64,000 nucleotides of DNA from Aphrophora alni (GCA_963513935.1 OY740768.1:18723177-18787176); one strand, 5' to 3'; shown: positions 47,597-61,699, counted from the first letter of the stretch. Notes: generated by a model from the sequence alone, not told the origin. Made by a program: numbers and translations.

Positions 47597-47720
47597 ACCT
47601 CTAGCCTCTCAACAATTTTAATACCGCCAGGGTCGTAATCTAACCAGAGTTAGTTACGAGAAACCATAAGGAAAGATGAAAGAGAGGGATCTAGCTCAAG
47701 ACTAAATTAAGATGTCAGGG
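47597..47720 (+). repeat. Dispersed repeat family A, copy 3
   Basis: ACCTCTAGCCTCTCAACAAT, ATACCGCCAGGGTCG, AAGGAAAGATGAAAGAGAGG and GATCTAGCTCAAGACTA align with the other three copies. Confidence 0.6.
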
Positions 47721-48105
47721 TAAACTATTGTGGTAGAGGACATTGTAGTGCAGCGGGCAATAATAAGGTGAATGAGTGGGCACGAAGAGAGCACCCAATC
47801 CTTTTCAAGTCCTGATCTATCATTGTGGCCTTTTATGCTGTCTCAAGGCTGGAAAACAAGCTTTAAATTTAGCTTGGAAACGTAGAGAGGAAGTTTTTTA
47901 AAAAAATATTTATAAGTATTCCATACTTTGCCAGTAATATGGTCGAGTATGGACTTATTTTTCTTATAATTTCATGTACATGCCGATAATATAATCGTAA
48001 CAAAACAATTCTAAAATTTGTAAAAAATCGTAGTAGGCTTCTAGGTGCCTTGACATGGGTGACAGATAGCTCGTCTACCTATTGTCTGGCGGTCCGTCCC
48101 TCTGC

Positions 48106-48107
<2 letters not shown>
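47721..48107. other. Spacer
   Basis: No gene seen. Confidence 0.45.

Positions 48108-48164
<57 letters not shown>
48108..48164. repeat. (GA)n microsatellite followed by a G run
   Basis: About 24 GA units and then roughly ten G. Confidence 0.95.
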
Positions 48165-48819
48165 ATTGTAGACAGTTAAAGATCTTTGTGAATACATCTA
48201 ATGACGGAAGAGGTAGATTGCTTACATAGCAAGGGGGGGAAAGAACTTTGGAGCGGTGGTAGGTATTTTCAGGACACTGTACATCGACTTTGACAAAGAG
48301 AGGATCTACTCTATTGCAAATAGCCGTATTTTGGAAAATAGTATATTTTGCGTATGAACTTTTGATATAGATGTTACTTGATTGACTTTAATTAGTAATG
48401 CCTACAGAAATAATTTCCTTGTTCTTATCGTCTTGAATAAATTAATTTGTCATTTAAATTTATCCTATTTTAAGATAATTTTACAAATTTAACAAGTTAT
48501 TCTTTATCGTAAAATAAATATCACCCGACATTATTATTGCAAGAGGTCACAGTTAATTCTGATTAAATTGCAAGTTCACAGATAAGGTCATAAAATTATA
48601 TATAAACAAATCCATTAACTGTTAATGGTATTTACGATAGGGCCTATTATCTATAATAATTATAAATCAAATAAATATAAGAGTATAATTGTTTTTAACC
48701 AATATAGAAACAACACAACTTATTTATACAAGTCCTAATTTACACCAACACCCATTCACTAGAATGAGCTTTAACATTCAGTTAACTCTGATTTTTTTTT
48801 GTGAAAGTACAAATGGTAA
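48165..48819. other. Spacer
   Basis: AT-rich, no gene seen. Confidence 0.45.
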
Positions 48820-49075
48820 ATAATACCATTGATTTTACATACTACATTGATTTGCCAACTCCATGTTATGGTTTGAAGCTCAGGAAATAAAGACTAGTGC
48901 TGCTATCTAACGGTCAACTCTTATAGCATCAAGGACTACAATATGCATTGCATGCTACGACTCTTCCCACACTAACATATTCTGAACCACAACTCGCAAA
49001 AGTATTTCAACCCGCATTTGAAACCTCGCATTATCCTATGCTAAGATATAAATTCAATTTTGGTTATAGATTATA
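48820..49075 (+). repeat. Dispersed repeat family D, copy 2
   Basis: Direct-strand partner of the inverted copy at 37730-38030: CCATTGATTTTACATACTAC, TATGGTTTGAAGCTCAGGAA, CTAGTGCTGCTATCTAACGG, ATATTCTGAACCACAACTCG and GATATAAATTCAATTT. The short ATG frame here is an accident of the repeat. Confidence 0.65.
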
Positions 49076-51829
<2,754 letters not shown>

Positions 51830-51938
51830 ACGGTGCACAAACATTGCACCAACTTTCTCTTACTCATATGTAATGAAAATGAATCTGAAGAGGAGACTCT
51901 GGAGCATATTCTGTATAGAAGACATTCAGAAATATTTT

Positions 51939-52516
51939 ACTATCGAAAAAAAGTGTCGGAAAGATGATTACATAATACAATAATACAATTACACAAGTAG
52001 TTTTTTCGTGAAAAAATTAACTCTGTGTTATCTTTCATACTCATGACATTCACTTCAATAAACGTACGGAAGGTTTGGCCAGGTGTAATACGCAGTATTA
52101 TATGTATTATTTGTATTACAGTATGTAGGGCTGTATTATTACATGTCACGAAAGGTTATATAGCAACCTGGCCAAACCTTTCGTGACGTCATATAATAAT
52201 ACAGCCCTACAAATGCGTACACTGAAGCACATACGCAGACAATTGAACGTCAATGGAGGGAGGTGCGAGGAAATGTGCCGCGATATGGAAATTCAAAACA
52301 ACATTTCCATGGCCATATAGCCGAATTTATGTTTAAGAGAAAGTACATTGAGTATAATACTCGTTTTCATCATTTATGGCGAATTACGAGTGAAATACAT
52401 TTAAATTCAATAAATTCCTCTTTTACTGAATTTGCAGCAGAATTTGACTCTGATTAAGATTTTCTTGTGTAATTATATTATGTAATCATCTTTCCGACAC
52501 TTTTTTTTCGATAATA
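51939..52516 (+). mobile_element. Merlin-like DNA transposon deletion derivative with internal fold-back
   Basis: Long TIRs of about 60-70 bp: the left starts near 51939 with CTATCGAAAAAAAGTGTCGG and its continuation AAAGATGATTACATAATA. The right arm (about 52465-52516) is its reverse complement. A 9-bp AAATATTTT lies outside both ends (51930-51938 and 52517-52525); Merlin elements make 8- to 9-bp duplications. The right half encodes the end of an ISXO2-type transposase. The middle is a hairpin: 52125-52157 pairs with 52175-52210, and GGTTTGGCCAGG at 52072-52083 pairs with 52167-52178. The 5' part of the transposase is replaced by this inverted sequence, so the copy is non-autonomous. Confidence 0.82.
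52218..52457 (+). pseudogene. ISXO2-type (Merlin) transposase, C-terminal fragment
   Basis: An open stretch of about 79 codons starts YTEAHTQTIERQW and continues REVRGNVPRYG, then HIAEFMFKRKY, before a stop. The pattern HTQ.IER.W…R…PRYG…..H..H.AEF.FKRK is characteristic of the end of the ISXO2-like/IS1016 (Merlin) transposase domain. The Glu of TIERQW corresponds to the last acid of its DDE triad (family knowledge). The two catalytic Asp residues and the N-terminal zinc-binding part are missing, so it cannot act on its own. It sits against the right TIR, as expected for a gene reading rightward. An internal ATG at 52263 opens a 64-codon frame but is not a natural start. Confidence 0.85.
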
Positions 52517-52640
52517 AAATATTTTTCCAACATTTATTTGACGAATAAAACCCATAAAAATTGATTTTGAAGTGAGGCAGCTCTGCTATATAATTACCGA
52601 AGAAACATGTGGAGCGGAGGATGCAAGAAAATCCTTTTCA

Positions 52641-53267
52641 GGCAAATCTGGGTGACTTTGAGTTGACATTGACATTATCTAATGCTGGACAATGGTACGA
52701 AGAAGAATGTTAAAAGCAAATTTTGGGGTTAGTATGATTTGTAACACACTCTGTCCTGCACAAATTAATTGGAGTAATTTTTTTTGTACTTCACGCACTT
52801 TCTAGTGCATATATAGTTTAAAATATTATGAATCACTTGATTCAAATAGTCTACTGCTTTAACAAAATGAACCTATTTTAAAAGAAGAGAGAGATAGAGT
52901 ATGTGTTACATAAAAAAACAAATGCATCATTCATCATTTATTGACTGTAAACTTTTCAGAATTGTTTATCAATACATTTTAGAGATAATTGCAGTCTTAT
53001 GTTCTTAGAAGTCACTTGAGAATGATTAATGCATAATTACACCTAGATGAATAATTGCATAATATTTAGTAATTAGCAACATAGCAAACAAAGTTAAATA
53101 ATACTGTACAGTCAAGTTCTAATGAAAAAATTGACGCAATGAAAACTTTTTAAATTCAGGGAAAACTTTTAAATTCACAATGAAGGGAAAATTCTTTAAA
53201 ATAGTACATGTACAATGAATAGACATGTCAATTTAATCTTTAACTATTCCACAGACTACAAATGGGT
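52641..53267. other. Spacer
   Basis: No gene recognised. Confidence 0.45.
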
Positions 53268-56200
53268 GTAAAATTAGTCACAATCACAATGCATATTGTA
53301 ATTCGTTTCAGGGCATCCAACTTTGAACATCTGGAACATTGTAAAAACAACGGTTTTATATGTAAATATCGGGAATTTAAAAAAAAAATTTTTTTAGATA
53401 GTTTAAAGACTGTTTACAATGGGGATTTCAAAAATTGTTCACTATTAGAATACTAAAAATTTGTTAATTTGAGAACTGGTAAGTTAATATCTGTTATCGA
53501 TCAAATTTTCAAATATTTTTCATTCCATGAGAAGCACCTGGGCACTTGAAAGTATCAGAAAATAAACTTTTTATGACCCTTAAGTTACCATTATAAAATA
53601 GTAATTTATTTTACGAGAAATTTAATATTTATATTAAAAAAGGGTACAATGTTTATTAAAATTTGACCCAGTCGCTATTGTCGTCGAAGGATAATTTTTT
53701 ATTCCATCTATATATTATAACGATATCGCGTTATCAAATAAATAATAAAATAAAGGATAACAACGATCTCTATAAAAAAATGAGTAATTACATGTAACTT
53801 ATGATATAAAGGGGAAACTAAATTAAATAATAGAAACATAATGAACAACTAGTATCATCTGGTAACAGAAAATATTATTTTAACAAAAAAATAACCAAAA
53901 GGACATCTGTGCACAACAAATTAGGAGAGAAAGCGTGCAAAGAGAAAAGAAGCCGTTTCGCTAACCTTGTAGTGTACACGTGTTAACGTTAAACAATTTG
54001 TAACGGTATCTAAAGGGAGATTTTATGTCACGCAGCTGGATGTATAAAAAAAAAGAGAAATCTACAGGGAGAGAGACCTGATGGGACACGCTAGAAAGCA
54101 TAACGGTACTTCTAAAAAACATGAGAAACCGACAAAAGGAATTAGGTCGGCCAATCGGAAAACAGCCACATGGTGAAAGCTAACGAATTTAAAAAAATAC
54201 AGCCACTAGGAAAAAAGAACAACATCTGGGGAGAAATCGAGAATTCAGCGAGCGAATCGGAGGAGTGAAAGCGAAGGAAAGTTTGGGAAGAAGGGAGAGG
54301 TTTTTGGCGTCGAAAATTTGAAGAGGAGTCTAAAATCTGGAGTGGAGAGAGGAGGTCTGAGAGACAGAGAGCATTCTGTGGGACAGAAAAAGGGAGTTAG
54401 ATTGACCACGAGACTAGGGTTCTCTGTGTCAATACGTCGAGAAAATTAATTAGTTGAATCAAAGTTGAAAAGAGAGTTAGTAGTTTTTAGTCAAAAGTTT
54501 GTTGAGATTTTGGAGCAGATTAAAATATTTTGGAAGAATTGTTCGAGAGAAGAGTCGGAAGAACTAATTCATCGCCAGTGGAGACTTGAGGAGGATCATC
54601 AGTCCGAATTCCAGGATTAAGTGGTTGGAGATAGTGTGTGGAGTGTTTTGTTTTTTTTTATATATCTAACTCAAATTTAAAGCCATCGTTGTGTTGTGTG
54701 TGGAAAGTGTCTCGTCGATCAAAATTGGAAAGCCGTACCAACGATAAGTACAATTTAAAATTCTTGTTCACTTTAAAATTATAAATTCATTTTTCTAAAA
54801 TAATTCACATTAATTGAGCCATAAAAGAACCTAACGACCCCAAAAAGAGATGAGAATTAATTAAATAAATTAATAACTAACAAATTGAATAAAGATTATA
54901 ATAAAGTTTAATTTTATAAAGGAAATAATTGTTTGTGTATAAAAAAAATAAAAGTAATTCAAATTACAGATTAATTTCATTAAAAATTAACGCCAATTGT
55001 GGAAACTTGATGTTTTTTTTAGTAATAAAGTCTAGCATAAGGAAAGACAATTAGTTAAGATAAATTTGTATATTACATAACATTAAGGAATGCTTGTGGA
55101 ATGAATGAAGAAATTTTAGACACTAATGGAATAGATGTACGTTTTTATGATTCTTTGACATGTTGCTTAAATAAATTAAGGTTTGTTTTTTAAGTAATAC
55201 GTTGTGTCAGGTGTGTTATTTATATTTCCACATTTTGCAAGTTTAGGAACAACTAAACATATAGCAGGTAATTAAAATAATATTGAATTATTAATATCTA
55301 ATAATAATTATTGTTCAAAATATTCAAAATAAATAAATTAACTTAAATAAACATATATATAACGTCTTAAATGTTATATTTGGCGCACCAACGTTTGGGC
55401 AAGAATAAATTAAATTAAATTAAAATAAGTATAACAAGCAAACTAAAGTGTTTGTTATAATATATAAATATGCCGAGACTTATATTTTATGTATGTTTAG
55501 AGCAAATCAAATTTTCAGATTTTTCGAAATAATGTGTAGAAAAGTTTTGTTTGCAATAAGAATTGTGCAGTAAAAATTATCTCGGCTCCTAGTTGAGTTA
55601 GAGCAATGTATTTTTTTTTTTTTTTTTTTTAATTCTTAGTAAAAAACCCAGATATTAGAATATGGAAGTTGCATACCAATATCTTCATTTGTTGCAAAGA
55701 TATTTTCAAACAACATAACTTAAAAATGTCCCACTTTTTCAGACGCTATTTTGAAGATTAAAATATTGAATATTTGATTTGCTATAAACATTACATAAAA
55801 TATAAGCCTCGATGAAAAAAATGAGCCCCAGATGAGTCTTCTACAACAACGGCAACTGGGTCACATTTTATTAAACATTATACCCTTTTTTATAATTAAA
55901 TAAATTTCTCGTAAAACTAATTACATAATTTTAATGGTAACTTAAGGGTCATAAAAGACTTATTTTCTGAAAGTTTCAAATGGCTAGGTGGTTTTCCCAA
56001 AGAATGAAAAATATTTGAAAAATTGATCAGTTTTTTGCAATTATTTAAAGACATTATTAACCCATTTTAACTTACCAGGTTTAAATTGACCGTTTTTTAA
56101 TACTGCATTCTAATAGTGAACAAAATTTGACATACTCATTGTAAACAGTCTTTAAACTATCTCAATAAACCAGATTTTTGCACATAAAACCGTTGTTTAA

Positions 56201-56337
56201 ACAATGTTCTAGAACTAGGTGTTCAAAGTTGGATCCCCTGAAATGCCATATACATTATCACTAAATATATATATTTTCCATGTGGCATCCTGAAATGAAT
56301 TACAATAAATTTTCGAAGATTTTGGGCTAATTTTACT
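53268..56337. repeat. Pair of long inverted repeats about 2.1 kb apart
   Basis: The left arm 53268-53690 and right arm 55838-56337 are diverged reverse complements for over 400 bp. Shared blocks, left-arm sense: ATCCAACTTTGAACA; AACAACGGTTTTAT; ATAGTTTAAAGACTGTTTAC; TTGTTCACTATTAGAAT; TTTTCAAATATTTTTCATTC; and TATGACCCTTAAGTTACCAT. The right arm has an extra roughly 60-bp internal duplication near 56240-56300. Both ends terminate near GTAAAATTAG. They may be the ends of one 3.07 kb element or two inverted copies of one repeat. Confidence 0.7.
53999..55400 (+). mobile_element. Possible LTR plus primer-binding site of a Gypsy-like retrotransposon
   Basis: A stretch of about 1.38 kb starts TGTAAC (53999) and ends GTTATA (55373-55378), near-complementary ends like an LTR with its terminal CA changed to TA. 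It is followed two bases later by TGGCGCACCAACGTTTGGGC (55381-55400). That resembles the TGGCGCCCAACGT primer-binding site of many Gypsy-type elements. The first half is purine-rich with AGAGAG motifs, and AATAAA signals lie near 54882. No gag or pol frame follows and no second LTR is present, so this is at best a truncated remnant. It lies between the inverted arms at 53268-56337. Confidence 0.38.
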
Positions 56338-56756
56338 GGCCTAAAAACACCTCAGTGTCTTCAACTCCACCCATGACTGGTGGTTTTCATAATTTAGCTT
56401 CACCTTCTCGTATGACCCTTTGCTGAAGTCAGAATTTATTTCCAACCATAAGAAATTTACTACACATAAAAAACATATTTTTAAAAGTTTATTAAAAAAA
56501 ATTTCTACTTTTGTTTGATTCATTTATATAAGGCAGGCTGTTGTATTGTAATGTGGAATGTTAATAGTTTTCCTAGTTCCATCCGTTTTGCTTTACATTC
56601 TTTGAGTGAACAACCAATAGTAGGATCAATCATTGTAAAAGACATTATATTCAACAACTGTCTGTGTACATACTTTCTAGTGGTTGATAACTTCCATACA
56701 AATAATTTGTTTTTGTTATTTAAGAAATCAGTTAAACTTTAAATAGTAATGTTGAA
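56338..56756. other. Spacer
   Basis: No gene recognised. It ends at the TA target site at 56757-56758. Confidence 0.45.
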
Positions 56757-56758
56757 TA

Positions 56759-58031
56759 CAGAGTCACTGAAAAGGTATCCATAATTTCAATTATAAATAG
56801 CATGAACAATATCAAACTATTTTGATTTCAATGACAAATTGTTTATGAACATTTGGAGTTTTGTTATTTCTCGTTATGATGCCCTTGAACACACAGTCAC
56901 TATTGAGCCATACATTGTTCATTACTCATAACCCAACAGTAGTCAGTAGTGTGCAATAGAAAGATCAATGTGTTTATGTTTGCTGAATTAAATCAGGGAA
57001 TGGAGAGTGCAACAATATTGTTGTAGGACTTATGGACAAGACCCACCTAGCTAAGAGACAATTCTTTCTTGGTGTAATTAATTTAAAGGAAGTGGATATG
57101 TGAACATCAAGAAATCTCCCGGTCAATCATGTATATCTGAATAATGTAAAATGATTAAGAAAGTTATGATTGAATAAGGCTAAAAAATCTAGACAGTTTG
57201 GGACAACTGTTTAGAACATGCTTCATAAAAGTTTGATATTCCATTCTTACAAAATCCAGCTTAAACATAAAATTAAGAATTAAGAACTAGTTGAATTTGC
57301 TGTGACAATACTGAATCACAATGCAGGCGATAATGAAAGTTACCTTAACCTAATTTTTTTTTCAGTGATGAAGAAATTGACAACAAAATGACTGTTAACC
57401 GCCGCAACAGAAAATCTCAGGGGCTCGGCTACCAAATGAAATTTTTTCGTATGTTTGTGATTCGTAAAATGAATAGATGTGGAATAATGTGAGATGAAGT
57501 CATGAGCCTGTTCATGTTTGCTGAAAAAAATGATTATTAGTGTCACTTACTTGGACGTGTACTATGTTTATGTGTTCTCAAAAAATAAAGACATCGAAAT
57601 AGAAAAGGAAATAAAGTGTCATATTTCAGTAAGATAGTTCAGCATCACTAATGTAAGAGAAGCTCTCAATGACAGTTTTCTTGAGTGTTGGATAGGAAGA
57701 AATGGTTCTGCTTTGTTGGCCACCAAAAGGAGTGATGTGGACTTTGACTTCTGGGATTGCTTTAAGAACATTGTCTTCGCTGAGAAAATCTGGGATCTAC
57801 AGCATTTAGGAGGGAGAATCATTGCTGCTAAAGTTACTCCAGATGTTATGGAGGGTTCTTGGGCAGAGTTGTTTATCAAGCAATGGAGGATACTCATATT
57901 AATACTTACTAATACTATTACATTTTTTTATTATTTTCTGAATAATTGCCAGTTAAAAATAAAAAAATAATCTGAACCATAAGCTTAATTATTTTACCTT
58001 GAAATTCTGGACACCTTTTTCAATTACACTG
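56759..58031 (+). mobile_element. Full-length dead mariner-like element, 1273 bp
   Basis: TIRs of about 33 bp: the left begins CAGAGTCACTGAAAAGGTAT, the right, read inward, CAGTGTAATTGAAAAAGGTG. Both continue into a TCCA(T/G)AATTTCAA block. TA flanks both ends (56757-56758 and 58032-58033). A degraded transposase fills the interior on the + strand. The TIRs begin CAG and resemble those of the related element at 61700-62877. Confidence 0.85.
56980..57900 (+). pseudogene. Mariner-like transposase relic, complete length but broken
   Basis: Fragments in three shifting frames follow a widespread insect Tc1/mariner-type transposase from end to end. N-terminal: KRQFFLGVINLKEV and KKSPGQS (about 57050-57130). 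Second helix-turn-helix: LHKSLIFHSYKIQLK (about 57222-57265). Centre: FAVTILNH, then FFSDEEIDN (about 57358-57385), where the first catalytic Asp lies, and NRRNRKS; then MSLFMFAEK (about 57505). C-terminal: VREALNDSFLECWIGR (about 57650-57697), SDVDFDFWDCFKNIVF, the decayed SPDLTP.DFFLWG motif of the third Asp, then AEKIWDLQHL. The wide spacing between second and third acids suggests the DD41D-like group (inference). Many stops; inactive. Confidence 0.82.
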
Positions 58032-58033
58032 TA

Positions 58034-58697
58034 TTTAATATTAATAATTAAAACCCAACATAGAAAATTACACACATATTTTTACTAAAACTATTAAATT
58101 ATATTCTATGAATCTTTGGTTTGTGAAGATAATTTAATAAGATGTGCCAACATTTATTATTTCAACAAAAAATATTTTAATAGCACTTAATTAATTAACT
58201 GAACAGTTATAAAGCATAAAGAAACCCGCAAACACTTACATTTTCGCAATCAAAAACCAAAGTTAAAGAAGTGGTGTAACTACATTTCTGTATAAATAAC
58301 TGTGAATTTGTACCTACATATAGTGTAAAGTCTATAAAAAGTTATGTGTGCAACAATATTTATGCCTTTATTATATTTTGAATTCAAAAAATTGTGGGTG
58401 GGTTCCTTTCTGCTTTTATAAAAATTAAAAAGATTGGAAAGAAAAAGCAGATTGGAACCAGAAAAAGCAGTTCTTTTCAAAAATGATTAGAGCCTCCTGG
58501 AAGAGGTAACCAGAATCATGGATTTAACAGAACCAACCTTTAATTTTTTTATTTTTCAGCAATTGTTAAACTTCATTGTATCATTTTCCAGTGAATTTTA
58601 GGATGGTTCCTTTGTGCAGAAAATATGAAATGAAACTTTCAATTAGTATTAGATAAAATTGTAAGTTGATTCCATTTTGTATAATGTTGTCCAAGCA
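58034..58697. other. Spacer
   Basis: No gene recognised. Confidence 0.45.
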
Positions 58698-59445
58698 TTT
58701 TTTTTTTTTTAATGGGTTTAAGGCGAAAAACCATTGCGCTCATTATCGCCTTCACAAAATTGAGCATGAAGTTGCTCCACCTTTATACATATAGAGAAAA
58801 AACAATACAATAACAAACAATTTTTTAAAACAAAAACAGGACTTATACAGATTAACAAACAAACCAACAAAATTAAACAACAACATATGTTATTTGTAGT
58901 TACTGTCTTCGTCGAGGGAGAGATGGTTTACCAGTCTCAGCATGTAAGCTAGAAACTGGACTCGAATAAAATGCTTCAGAAACAATGCGCAGTGCAGAGT
59001 TATGTATCGAATCAAGCTTCTTAATGTCTAATTGTCTTGCGGATGAGTAGACTATGGAGCCATAATCAATCCACAAAATCGTCAACAAACAGGGCACTGC
59101 ACATTAGCAGTAATGCTGTTGATTGCCACAACAAACAGGGTCACACTCAGCACACTACCCTGAGGGACACCATTCTCTCAATGATAACGATCAGACAACA
59201 CAGTTCTAACACGCACTCTGAAATATCTGTTGCTAAGGAAGTTTTCTATAAACACAAGAATATTACCATTTATACCCCATGATTTTAATGTATTCAGAAT
59301 ACCTCTTCGCCACCCAAAACATATCATAGGCCTTTTCCAGGTCAAAAAACACTGCAAGCAGTGTCTGATGCAAGAAAAAGGCATTTTGTATGGCAGACTC
59401 TAAAGAAACAAGCTGATCGGCAAATGAACGACCGATATGAGAAGA
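58698..59445 (-). pseudogene. Jockey-like non-LTR retrotransposon, internally deleted copy with poly(A) tail
   Basis: On the minus strand, reading down from about 59440: HIGRSFADQLVSLESAIQN, then HQTLLAVFFDLEKAYD, the reverse transcriptase palm motif with its first catalytic Asp (about 59310-59355). Next are GILNTLKSWGINGNILVFI, ENFLSNRYF and ENGVPQGSVLS (motif B, about 59150-59185). Only about ten residues after motif B the frame jumps to LWIDYGSIVYSSA and LDSIHNSALRI, the later tail. The stretch with the second catalytic motif (YADD-like) is therefore deleted. A 3' UTR near 58715-58790 ends in poly(A) (T13 on the + strand at 58698-58710). The 5' side is truncated near 59445. Confidence 0.88.
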
Positions 59446-60837
59446 TATTTTATTGTACCATCACTGTATAGGGATAAACCCCTCTCAATAGGTGCAGACA
59501 GTATGCACTCTCCTGCGATAAAACCCCAAGTAAAGGTGAAAGTAAGAAAATGTATATAGGTGAAATAGGTGTATGTTTACATAGATGATAGTTTATATGT
59601 TGTGAGTGTTTGGTGAGTGTTTGCCTGTTCGCCAGATTTATCAACTAAGTGATTTTTCTTTACTATATAATTAAAATATGTTTAAAAGAATATGTTTTGA
59701 GTCAATTAATGCAGTAAACAAGAAAACGGCAGGCAGAAAATGATTTATTTTGATAAGCGAAAAATAAGACTGCATCGGGAGGTGTAAGTGCAAGTAGGAC
59801 TATATCTAAGGAGACGAACTTTAGAATTGTGAGTTAATGTCTTGTTATTTAATAGACACACCTCTATATATTTTTTAAAGATATAAAGGATAATAAAATA
59901 AGCTAAAATCAGCATGTTTTTTTTTCATCACACATAAGTTCATGAAACCTATGGAGAATTTTCTAACTCCACAACACATCTTTCCTCCAATGTTATTAAT
60001 TACAGAGTGTTCCAAGGTTCTTATTTTATATCATATAATACCGCTCTAAAGAATGTAGGTTATTCATTTTAAAATTCGGAGGGGTGGTAAAATTGACGTA
60101 TAATATTAAACTGATCCATTAGAAATTCATTTTTTACAAAATCAAAATCTGAACCACTACATATCTAAAATTATTGTAAAAAGCTCAATTTTCTCCCATT
60201 TTTTTTTTTTTTCACAAATAAAATATCACATGACTTTTGCACCTATCTCCACAGTTTCAAAGCCAATGTATGAAAAGTGAAAAAACAAGTTGATTTCAGT
60301 TATTGTTATACCCTCTGAATTAGTTTCTGCAAAATGAAGTAGTCTACTCTTAATTTATACCTAAATACACCCAGAAATACAATAATATACCTCCTTCTAA
60401 TTAATTAATTTTAAAATATCAAGACTGATAAAATTTTTAGTTAAAAAAAATTATATAAGCCTTATTTTGTTAACTACATGTGTATAATGCATATTGTTAT
60501 TGTTAATGAAAACCGTAACACTACAGTCTTAGTGTTCATAGTATATTTTCACAGAAGTGTTAAATCATTAAATTTAATTAGTATATGAGTGAGAATGGTT
60601 TACCAAAACAGACCTGATTAACATACATCTTAATTAACTAAAAAGTTTTTTTTTTTTTTGCTTAACAACTTTATTCTAGCTGATGACTACTGTAGAGGTA
60701 GATAATATATGAAAAACATATTTTAATTGTAATTTTGTATACATTGAAAAATAAAGATGGAAATCAAGTTGTTTACAGTGAAAAACCTTACAGTCATCAT
60801 CACATTATAAAAAAGAAATCTTAAAATATAAATCCCC
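59446..60837. other. AT-rich spacer
   Basis: No gene recognised. Homopolymer T tracts occur near 59920, 60200 and 60648. Confidence 0.45.
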
Positions 60838-60970
60838 ATGTCTTCGAATCTTCTAATACTGTCAGGGTCAGAGACAAGAGAGATCTAATAAGAAAGATGA
60901 ACAAGGGGGATCTAACACAAGTATAATATGAAGAAAGGTGTAGCTCTAGCTAGCTTGAGATTGCCACACC
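60838..60970 (+). repeat. Dispersed repeat family A, copy 4
   Basis: ATGTCTTCGAATCTTCTAAT, ACTGTCAGGGTCAGAGACAA, ATCTAATAAGAAAGATGAAC, GGGGGATCTAACAC and GTGTAGCTCTAGCTAGCTTG align with the copies at 1588, 40045 and 47597. Confidence 0.65.
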
Positions 60971-61494
60971 TATACCCACCATAAGTGAGTTGCTGTGCGG
61001 TAAAAATAATACACATACATCTTAGATAGACTATTTAATAATTAATGTTACTGTTCTAGGAAGTAACACAATTCACTCTAAGATAACAAGAGACTATATG
61101 AGAAATTGGTTAGTATATGTTTAATGAATGAACTTTGTGTTGGAGTTGTAGCCCTATAGCCTGTAAGTAGCCAGTATGATTTTACATGTTAGAAGTAAAA
61201 TTCAACAAGCGTTAGGGAAATTTTGCTCATCGGGTGGATCCTGCAAAATCAAAACTCGAAAGTCAAAAGCTATGTATGTATCAAACTTATAAGATACATA
61301 ACCAATATATCCAATGGTTATACGTATCAATGGGTCAATTTCTGTTAATAAAACTCTTAATATTATCTAGATTCTTAGATTTTTCTTAACTATTATACCT
61401 AATCGAACCGGGATAAAAGTATTATTACAAATATAATATCTTGAATCTTAGATGCTTGCACTACACAGAATTGTTTACAATGGTAAAAGACATC
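60971..61494. other. Spacer
   Basis: No gene recognised. Confidence 0.45.
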
Positions 61495-61690
61495 TCTTTA
61501 AATTGTTGTAAAGCTGTAAAGTTGTTAATGGTTACTATGGACTTCGCGCTTATGGAGGTACACTATAAAATTATAATTAAATAAATTTTCTAGTGTAGGT
61601 TACCATAGTTTTTACAGAGTCTATGAACTTAAGATTATCAATTACAGCAATCGTTTTTATTCCTGTGATGAAGATTTATCTATATTGATA
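61495..61690 (-). repeat. Dispersed repeat family C, inverted partial copy
   Basis: Its reverse complement carries the blocks ATCACAGGAATAAAAACGAT, CATAGACTCTGTAAAAACTA, GTACCTCCATAAGC and CATAGTAACCATTAACAACT. These occur in the order seen in the 38290-39730 array. It ends just before the transposon at 61700. Confidence 0.5.
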
Positions 61691-61699
61691 ATTATTATA

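Larger units (their letters stand above)
51830..52640 (+). pseudogene. Non-LTR retrotransposon ORF2 tail split by a Merlin-like insertion
   Basis: Just left of the insertion the + strand reads CNENESEEETLEHILYRR (about 51869-51922). This is a decayed form of the Cys-His zinc-knuckle tail of non-LTR reverse transcriptases (compare 5278-5334). After the Merlin-like element and its target duplication, the frame resumes with QHLFDE near 52528 and runs on through stops. The join HSEIF|FQHLFDE is smooth when the insertion and one copy of the 9-bp duplication are removed. The outer boundaries are approximate. Dead fragment. Confidence 0.55.
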
